DNA of 64,000 bases, taken from positions 101,957 through 165,956 of the forward strand of contig NZ_JAHRCY010000020.1 of assembly GCF_019083965.1 (NCBI RefSeq). The letters run 5' to 3'. Both the position numbers and the translations under genes were made by a program. The DNA comes from Catellatospora tritici. GTDB taxonomy: Bacteria > Actinomycetota > Actinomycetes > Mycobacteriales > Micromonosporaceae. This document shows, piece after piece, positions 58,557-64,000 of the stretch; positions within the stretch are counted from its first letter, which is position 1; the number at the start of each line of letters is the position of its first letter. Below the pieces are notes generated by a model. It was not told the DNA's origin. It did not search any database and saw only the letters and a program-made list of their open reading frames with translations.

Positions 58557-58613
58557 GTTAAGAAGGGCCCCTTCTTCTACGTAAAGCGATAAAGAAGGGG
58601 CCCTTCCTTATCT
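58557..58613. repeat. Palindromic repeat family C, copy 3
   Basis: GGTTAAGAAGGGCCCCTTCT and AAAGAAGGGGCCCTTCCTTA blocks around CTACGTAAAGCGAT; the best-preserved copy. It lies after the acyltransferase gene on the minus strand, directly against the 27-bp duplication. Confidence 0.85.
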
Positions 58614-58664
58614 CAGGGTGTGGGGAGGTGGGGGGCATCTCAGAGTGTGGGGAGGTGGGGGGCG
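58611..58664. repeat. 27-bp duplication at the acyltransferase stop codon
   Basis: Two 27-bp units (58611-58637 and 58638-58664) with one mismatch. The right unit encodes the last residues APHLPTL and the stop on the minus strand; the left is its copy downstream, stop included (in the same frame). Confidence 0.9.
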
Positions 58665-60754
58665 AGGACGGGGGTGAGGAGTTTGGCGTAGGTGGCGGTG
58701 AGGTGGCTGTTGTCCTTGTAGACGAGGGTGTTGCCGACGATCACCGGGCAGCGGGCCTGGGTGCACAGCCACGGCAGGGGGTCGATCACGGTCACGCCGT
58801 CGAGGACGGCGGCCTCGGCGACCAGGGCGCGGCGGCGCCCGTCGCCGATCGCGGCCTGGGTCGGGCGGTGGCAGGCGTCGACGTTGCTCAGGTGGGCCGA
58901 GACGCATTCGGGGGCGTCCCCGGCGGGCCAGGCCGTATCGCTGATCAGCACCTGTCTGGTGCCGGGCTGGGCCAGTCGGGAGAAGGTCTTGCGCCAGGCG
59001 TTGGCCCAGCCGACGGCCTGGTCGGCGCCTATGTCGACCGCGTCGCCGTTGCCGTTGGACGACATCACCACCAGCGCCGGACGCAGCGAGCGGATGTACT
59101 CCACCGCCGCGTCGCGCCACTGCACGCACTCGGTGTAGTTCCGCTTCATGTTCGGCATGTAGATCAGCGTGGACGCGGCCGAGCAGGCCGACTTGGTGAC
59201 CACGGCCAGCCGCCAGCCCCGGTCCTTGGCGATCTGCTCCAGCGGCGGGAACCAGTGCCCGGCGTGCGAGTCGCCGAACAGCACCATGGTCACGGCCGCG
59301 TCGGTGTCGCCGTACATACAGGGTTTGCGCACGTCGGACTCGGTGAAGGCGGGATCGCAGCCGTCGCGATAGAGCTGCGGCACATCGACCTCGGCCTTGT
59401 CCACCGTCGGGGTCAGGTTGGCGGGCACGTTGCGCGAGTCCGCACCCGCCGCGACCGCGTTGATCAGCTGGCGTTCGGCGCCGGTGGCGTCGCGCAGCGC
59501 CGCGGACATGTCCAGGCCCTGGCCGACGCCGGTGCTACGCGGTGGGACCAGCACCGGCGCGGCCACGGCGGCCGCCGCCAGCACCGAGGACAGCCCGACG
59601 CCCAGGACGATGCCGTGCCAGGGGCGGCGGCGCAGCCGCGGCGCCGAACGCAGCGGATCCTCGATCCGGCGCAGCGTCGCGGCGGCCAGCAGGTACGACA
59701 GCCCGGCCAGCACGATCAGCTTCCCGGTGGGCAGGTCGCCGAAGACGTACGGCGCGACGACCAGCACCGGCCAGTGCCACAGGTACCAGCCGTACGACAG
59801 CCGCCCGGTGAGCTGCACGGGAGCCAGGCTCAGCACGGTCGACCACGGATGCGCGCACCCCGCGCCGAGCACCAGCACGGTCGCCAGCACCGGCAGCGCC
59901 GCCGCGTACCCGGGGAAGGCCGTGGCCTCGGTGAACGTCAGCGCGGCGAACAGGATCCCGGCGATGCCGAGCCAGCGCAGCGCCACGGCCGGCCGCACCG
60001 GCAGCCGCTCCCACCGGTGCACCGTCGCCGCGACCAGCCCGCCCGCCGCCAGTTCCCAGGCCCGGGTCTGCATCCCGAAGTAGGCCCACGGCGCCGACAC
60101 GCTCGTCTGCCACACCGACAGCCCGAACGACACCGCCGCGATCAGCGCGAACACGGCGAGCACGACCCGGGGGCGCAGGTGCGGGCGCCGCCGGGTGAGC
60201 AGCACCGCGGCGACCAGCAGCAGCGGCCATACGACGTAGAACTGCTCCTCGACGGCGAGGCTCCAGAAGTGCTGCAACGGCGACGGGGTCTGCGCCGAGC
60301 CCAGGTAGTCGGTGCCCTGCACCGCGAGCCGGTAGTTCATGCCGTAGAAGGTGGTGGCCAGCGCGTCGCCCGCGATCTGGGCGAAGCGCACCGGCGGCAG
60401 CCACAGCCAGGACACGAGCACCGTGACGGCCGTGACGAAGGTGGCCGCGGGCAGCAGGCGCAACGCCCGGCGGGCGTAGAAGCCGGAGATGGAGATGGTG
60501 CCGGTCTGGCGCACCTCCTTGAGCAGGTGGCCGGTGATGAGGAAGCCGGAGATCACGAAGAACACGTCGACGCCGACGTAGCCGCCGGACAGCACGCCCA
60601 ACCCCGCGTGGAACAGCACCACCACGGTCACGGCCAGCGCGCGCAGCCCCTCGACGTCCGGGCGGAACGCGGGCTGCCGGTCCGGTCGGTGGCGGCGGGT
60701 CGGCGCGGGTGCCGGGTCGGCTGCGGGCGGAGCCTCGTACACGGTGGCGGTCAT
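58640..60754 (-). CDS. Acyltransferase-3 (OafA/YrhL-like) with C-terminal SGNH domain
   Basis: 704 residues from ATG 60754. About eleven membrane helices starting with the family motif 'RPDVEGLRALAVTVVVLFHAGLGVLSGGYVGVDVFFVISGFLI', then a long extracytoplasmic SGNH hydrolase-like domain from about 430, with block I 'VLFGDSHAGHWFPPL' near 490 and a C-terminal 'PLPWLC...YKDNSHLT' holding the Asp-x-x-His pair. Proteins of this layout O-acetylate cell-surface glycans, with the membrane part moving the acyl group and the SGNH part attaching it. It diverges from the LPVTG/GT2 genes, so the two units may modify the same surface polymer. Confidence 0.92.
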   Translation of the reverse strand: MTATVYEAPPAADPAPAPTRRHRPDRQPAFRPDVEGLRALAVTVVVLFHAGLGVLSGGYVGVDVFFVISGFLITGHLLKEVRQTGTISISGFYARRALRLLPAATFVTAVTVLVSWLWLPPVRFAQIAGDALATTFYGMNYRLAVQGTDYLGSAQTPSPLQHFWSLAVEEQFYVVWPLLLVAAVLLTRRRPHLRPRVVLAVFALIAAVSFGLSVWQTSVSAPWAYFGMQTRAWELAAGGLVAATVHRWERLPVRPAVALRWLGIAGILFAALTFTEATAFPGYAAALPVLATVLVLGAGCAHPWSTVLSLAPVQLTGRLSYGWYLWHWPVLVVAPYVFGDLPTGKLIVLAGLSYLLAAATLRRIEDPLRSAPRLRRRPWHGIVLGVGLSSVLAAAAVAAPVLVPPRSTGVGQGLDMSAALRDATGAERQLINAVAAGADSRNVPANLTPTVDKAEVDVPQLYRDGCDPAFTESDVRKPCMYGDTDAAVTMVLFGDSHAGHWFPPLEQIAKDRGWRLAVVTKSACSAASTLIYMPNMKRNYTECVQWRDAAVEYIRSLRPALVVMSSNGNGDAVDIGADQAVGWANAWRKTFSRLAQPGTRQVLISDTAWPAGDAPECVSAHLSNVDACHRPTQAAIGDGRRRALVAEAAVLDGVTVIDPLPWLCTQARCPVIVGNTLVYKDNSHLTATYAKLLTPVLAPHLPTL

Positions 60755-61192
60755 GGTGTTCCTGTCGGTGCGGCGGGGTGGAAGACCTCACGATTGCTAT
60801 CAGCGGACCGCGCCGACAGGACGCGCGAAAAGCCGCCCGAAATCGCATTCGCGAAAGTTCCGCCCGATGGGATTAGTCCGGTTGGACAACGAATTGCGGC
60901 CGCACCGCGACCACCGTCCAAAAGGCACTGCCGACTATCTGACAGTCGACGTCAACCGAGGTCAATGGCCAGTTCACCGCAAGTTTGACACTCCGCCGTT
61001 CGGCCAACCCGGCACCGGTACCTCACGTTGTTCACGCAGCTATAGGTGACCTAATCCCGACGCATGGATCGTCGCGCCACCATCTGCCATCGGGCTGTTC
61101 GCCTCGTTGCTGTGGATAGATTCCGCGGGTCCACTCCGGACCTACATCGACGCGCCGCTTCCCCCGGCGCGTCCACACAGGGGAGCCTCTCG
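60755..61192. other. Divergent intergenic region upstream of the surface-polysaccharide genes
   Basis: 438 bp, lower in GC than the genes. ACAGGAAC before 60754 is the acyltransferase ribosome site and GGGGAG before 61193 that of the LPVTG gene. A repeated half-site GTCAA/GTCAACCG...GGTCAA around 60950-60965 could be regulatory. No ORF with support. Confidence 0.5.
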
Positions 61193-61435
61193 ATGGCGTT
61201 CGGCTCGAGCCAACACATCCTGCCGGTGACGGGCGTGAGCATGCTGCTCGCACCCGGTGTCGTACTCAAAGTCATCTCGGCCGCGCTGAGCGCCGTGCTG
61301 CTCGCCATAGTGCTGCTGCGGGCGTTCAGCCAGCGCGAACGGGCCGTGATCGCGGCCCGGCCGCGGGCGCGCCACCGGGCCGTCGGCCGCGCGGCGGTCC
61401 GACCGGACGGGCGGGGTGCCGGTGCGCGCTGGTAG
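61193..61435 (+). CDS. Tiny LPVTG-motif membrane protein
   Basis: 80 residues from ATG 61193 (GGGGAG upstream). The sequence begins MAFGSSQHILPVTGVSML, then one membrane helix (about 22-43) and an Arg-rich tail with 'FSQRERAVIAARPRARHRAVGRAAVRPDGRG'. LPxTG plus hydrophobic helix plus positive tail is the layout of a sortase sorting signal, but only nine residues precede it and there is no signal peptide, so classical wall anchoring is unlikely. Its last 20 bp overlap the start of the GT2-acyltransferase gene, which points to a shared function such as a small accessory subunit. Confidence 0.6.
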   Translation: MAFGSSQHILPVTGVSMLLAPGVVLKVISAALSAVLLAIVLLRAFSQRERAVIAARPRARHRAVGRAAVRPDGRGAGARW

Positions 61436-63872
61436 CCAGTGGGCGCGGTTCGCGGCGGCGGGAGTCTGCGCCGCCGTGACCGTCGCCTACGTGAAACTGG
61501 TCGGCGTCGACTCCGCCGAGCGGATCCTGTCCCTGGTCGTGCTGCTGTACTCGTTGGGCATCCTGGTCGCGGGCCTGCTGCGGCGCCACCGCAACCTGCC
61601 GCTGCCGCAAGGCCGGATCATCGCGGTGGTGCCCGCGTACAACGAGGACCCGGAGATGCTGCACGACACGGTCCGCAGCCTGCTCAACGGGACCGTGGTG
61701 CCCGACGTCATCCACGTCGTCGACGACGGGTCGGCCGCCGAACTGCCGCCGTTCCAGCACGCGCGGGTCATCTGGCACAAGCGCGAGAACGGCGGCAAGC
61801 ACCACGCCCAGGCCACCGCGCTGGTCGCCGAGCTGGAGAACTTCGACTTCGTCGTCACCGTCGACAGCGACTCCGTGGTGGACCGGCACGCGGTGGAGCG
61901 CTGCCTGCGCCGCTTCGCCGACCCGAAGATCCAGGGCGTGACCGGCGTCGTGTACGCCATGAACCGGGCCGAGAACCTGATCACCAAGGTCACCGACCTG
62001 CACTACCTGCACAGCTGCCTGGTCATCCGGGACGGCCTGTCGGCCACCGGCGACATCTTCACCGCCTCCGGCGCGCTGGCGGTGTGGCGCGCCGAGGTCG
62101 TCATGGACAACCTCACCGAGTACCTGCGCCGCGGCGTCGCCGACGACCGGCACCTGACCCACTTCGCGCAGCGGCGCGGCACCACCGCCGCCGTCGCCGA
62201 CGCGATCGTGCACACCGCAGTGCCCGACAACGCCCCCGACCTGTTCCGGCAGCGCATCCGCTGGGCCCGCGACTACTACCGGGTCACCGCGCTGGACATC
62301 CGCTACCTGAGCGGCTGGTCGTTCTGGCTGCGTACCTTCGACTTCGCGCTGATGTGCCTGGCCCCGATCTTCATCCTCGGCGCGCTGATGGTGTTCCCGT
62401 TCGCGCAGTGGCGCGTGCCGTGGGTCGGCGTCGGGCTGTGGGTCGCGTTCCTGTACGCGCAGACCACCATCTACCTGTTCGACCGCAAGGGCGTCCCGCT
62501 CGGGGAACGGTTCACCACCTGGCTGTTCCTCACCCCCGCGCTGTACGTGTTCCAGCTGGTCGTGGTCGGTCCGGCGGTGCTGGCCGGGCTGATGAACCTG
62601 CGCCACAAGTCGTGGCAGACCCGCAACGAGGCCAAGCAGGCGGCACGGCCCGAAACGCTCGAACCGGTCGTGGTCACCACCGGGCGGCTGTTCTACCTCG
62701 ACCTGCTGCGGGCACTGGCCATGGTGCGGGTGGTGGCCTTCCACGCCACCGGGTTCGCCTGGCTCGGGTTCGCACTGCCGTCGATGGGCGTGATGTTCGC
62801 GCTGGCCGGGTCGCTGATGGCCCGGTCGATGATCAAGGTGAAGGACCGGCCGGAGATCGCCATCTGGAGCCGGTGGCGGCGGGTCATGCCCGCGGTATGG
62901 GCGGCCGGGCTGGTGCTCGTACCCCTCATGTGGGTCATGGGCTGGGACGGCCGCGACGCGCGCCCCTTCAACGAGACCGCCGTGCTCGCGTGGATCTTCC
63001 CGCTGTCCGACCCGCCCGGCAACGACTGGGCCGTACCCATCACCGGCGTGCTCTGGTACATCCGCACCTACCTGTCGCTCACCCTGCTCGCCCCGCTGCT
63101 GTGGTACTGCTACCGCCGCCGCCCCCTGCTCACCACCCTGGCCCCGGCCGCGCTGCTGCTGGTCTCCCCGCACATCGGATTCAGCTCCTGGCTGGCCGAC
63201 GTCACCCAGACGCTCGGCATCTACGCCCCCTGCTGGGTGCTCGGCTACTGGCACGCCACCGGACGACTGCAACGCGCCCGGCGCGGCCTCGTGCTCGCGT
63301 TCGCCGGACTGCTGATCGGTGCCGCCCTGGCCTGGCTGCAGGCGTTCCCGCCCGAACGGGGGCTGCTGCAGGCCAGCCCGGTCGGGCAACTGCTGTGGTG
63401 CGCGGCGTTCATCGTGCCGATGCTGCACTGGGACCCGAAGCTGACCTGGCTGTCCGCCCGGACCCGGTTCCGGCGGCTGATCGAGTGGATCAGCGGGCGG
63501 TCACTGACCATGTTCCTGTGGCACCAACTCGCGGTCATGACCGCGATCCTGCTGCTGGAGAAGTCCCGGGTGTGGAGCCTCAACAACGAGGCGCTGGCGA
63601 TCGCGTTGAAGCTGGCCCTGTCGTGCCTGCTCATCGGGGCCGTGTGCTGGCTGGTCGGATGGGTGGAGGACCTGCCCCGGCAGCACCTGAAGTCACGGCC
63701 GCGGGTGGGGCGGCACCACCGGGAGGTGGTCGCGGTCATCGCGCCCGCGCCGGAACCGGACCAGACCATGGTCCTGTCCGTGCTCGGTGCCCCGACGGTA
63801 CGCGGCCGCGCCCCGGTCCCCGGCGCCCTCGACCCCGACCAGTTGGTCACCTCCGCCCCGAACCCAACCTGA
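61416..63872 (+). CDS. GT2 polysaccharide synthase fused to an acyltransferase-3 domain
   Basis: 818 residues from GTG 61416. Residues about 65-330 are a processive GT2 domain of the hyaluronan/chitin-synthase kind: 'IIAVVPAYNEDPEMLHDTVRSLL', 'KRENGGKHHAQATAL', 'VTVDSDSVVD', 'ASGALAVWRAEVV', 'VADDRHLTHF' and 'RQRIRWARDYYRV' (the (Q/R)xxRW motif). Membrane helices flank it. From about 425 an acyltransferase-3 domain follows: 'LFYLDLLRALAMVRVVAFHATGFAWLGFALPSMGVMFALAG' with about ten helices. Making and acylating a glycan in one protein would couple synthesis to decoration. The polymer is unknown. A 7-bp array follows the stop. Confidence 0.9.
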   Translation: MPVRAGSQWARFAAAGVCAAVTVAYVKLVGVDSAERILSLVVLLYSLGILVAGLLRRHRNLPLPQGRIIAVVPAYNEDPEMLHDTVRSLLNGTVVPDVIHVVDDGSAAELPPFQHARVIWHKRENGGKHHAQATALVAELENFDFVVTVDSDSVVDRHAVERCLRRFADPKIQGVTGVVYAMNRAENLITKVTDLHYLHSCLVIRDGLSATGDIFTASGALAVWRAEVVMDNLTEYLRRGVADDRHLTHFAQRRGTTAAVADAIVHTAVPDNAPDLFRQRIRWARDYYRVTALDIRYLSGWSFWLRTFDFALMCLAPIFILGALMVFPFAQWRVPWVGVGLWVAFLYAQTTIYLFDRKGVPLGERFTTWLFLTPALYVFQLVVVGPAVLAGLMNLRHKSWQTRNEAKQAARPETLEPVVVTTGRLFYLDLLRALAMVRVVAFHATGFAWLGFALPSMGVMFALAGSLMARSMIKVKDRPEIAIWSRWRRVMPAVWAAGLVLVPLMWVMGWDGRDARPFNETAVLAWIFPLSDPPGNDWAVPITGVLWYIRTYLSLTLLAPLLWYCYRRRPLLTTLAPAALLLVSPHIGFSSWLADVTQTLGIYAPCWVLGYWHATGRLQRARRGLVLAFAGLLIGAALAWLQAFPPERGLLQASPVGQLLWCAAFIVPMLHWDPKLTWLSARTRFRRLIEWISGRSLTMFLWHQLAVMTAILLLEKSRVWSLNNEALAIALKLALSCLLIGAVCWLVGWVEDLPRQHLKSRPRVGRHHREVVAVIAPAPEPDQTMVLSVLGAPTVRGRAPVPGALDPDQLVTSAPNPT

Positions 63873-63873
63873 C

Positions 63874-64000
63874 CTGGCGGCTGGCGGCTGGCGGCTGGCG
63901 GCTGGCGGCTGGCGGCTGGCGGCTGGCGGCTGGCGGCTGGCGGCTGGCGGCTGGCGGCTGGCGGCTGGCGGCTGGCGGCTGGCGGCTGGCGGCTGGCGGC
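63874..64000. repeat. 7-bp tandem array (CTGGCGG x 18) running off the window
   Basis: Eighteen perfect CTGGCGG units plus one base begin one base after the stop codon of the GT2-acyltransferase gene and continue to the window edge. The true length is not visible. Confidence 0.97.

Noticed and set aside
61064..61192. Longer N-terminus for the LPVTG protein
   Set aside because: An in-frame ATG at 61064 adds 43 residues, but has no ribosome site and gives no signal peptide; ATG 61193 has GGGGAG.
58611..64000. Tandem repeats as assembly artefacts only
   Set aside because: Possible for the 7-bp array at the edge, but the shorter arrays have internal variation or clean borders at stop codons, so they are kept as real with this caution.

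Overview
The window is high-GC DNA with long GTG/ATG-started genes, strong Shine-Dalgarno sites, many 4-base start/stop overlaps (ATGA, GTGA) and several ECF sigma, TetR, LacI and LuxR-family regulators. This is typical of a filamentous actinomycete. Three copies of an intergenic palindrome built on AAGGGGCCCTTC, which I associate with Micromonosporaceae, point to that family (inference; the genus is not determined). I saw no rRNA, tRNA, CRISPR array, transposase or phage gene, and no base-composition jump indicating an island, apart from a somewhat AT-richer stretch around 29.2-29.7 kb.

Layout. 0-3.2 kb: end of a LacI regulator facing a secreted alpha-amylase with two starch-binding domains and a LacI-type operator. 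3.2-8.0 kb: FAD oxidoreductase, SDR, DinB-like protein, HAD phosphatase, GNAT acetyltransferase. 8.0-9.8 kb: first of three paralogous ECF-sigma / membrane-anchored propeller-like pairs (others at 46.5-48.3 and 50.2-51.9 kb). 9.9-18.5 kb: a beta-oxidation-type operon (FabG, acyl-CoA dehydrogenase, MaoC, acyl-CoA synthetase), then a second acyl-CoA dehydrogenase, a TetR regulator, and aldehyde and alcohol dehydrogenases. Together these could take an alcohol to an acyl-CoA and then degrade it. 18.5-29.2 kb: one ten-gene operon coding for a radical-SAM protein with an abnormal cysteine motif, an ATP-grasp-like protein, a complete Liv-type ABC importer, a YbaK-type deacylase, a second ATP-grasp-like ligase and an MFS exporter. 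A proline-iminopeptidase-like hydrolase diverges from it, followed by a large LuxR-type (LAL) regulator. This is the best candidate for an undescribed amino-acid or peptide natural-product system. 33.5-43.3 kb: TetR, thiolase, a second Liv importer and a pair of acyl-CoA dehydrogenases, with a shared TRCACT-NNN-AGTGYA palindrome in their promoters. 43.4-46.3 kb: DUF3311/SSS symporter pair and a secreted cutinase (polyester-hydrolase) homologue. 48.5-50.2 kb: secreted discoidin/DUF1996 protein under GAGCGCTC operators. 52.1-57.4 kb: lysozyme-like secreted protein, a membrane GGDEF-EAL protein and a coupled alpha-oxoamine-synthase-like enzyme. 57.5-64 kb: DUF309, DUF1851, an acyltransferase-SGNH protein, a tiny LPVTG membrane protein and a GT2-acyltransferase fusion.

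Non-coding signals worth noting are: (1) the three ECF operons carry the same promoter, CAAC(C/G)-N16-CGT; (2) tandem repeats of 13, 25, 19 and 27 bp begin inside the 3' end of genes and contain the stop codon, and a 7-bp array follows the last gene; (3) four families of long palindromic repeats sit mostly between convergent genes or just after genes; (4) a 19-bp TetR-type operator occurs twice, once across the regulator's own stop codon.
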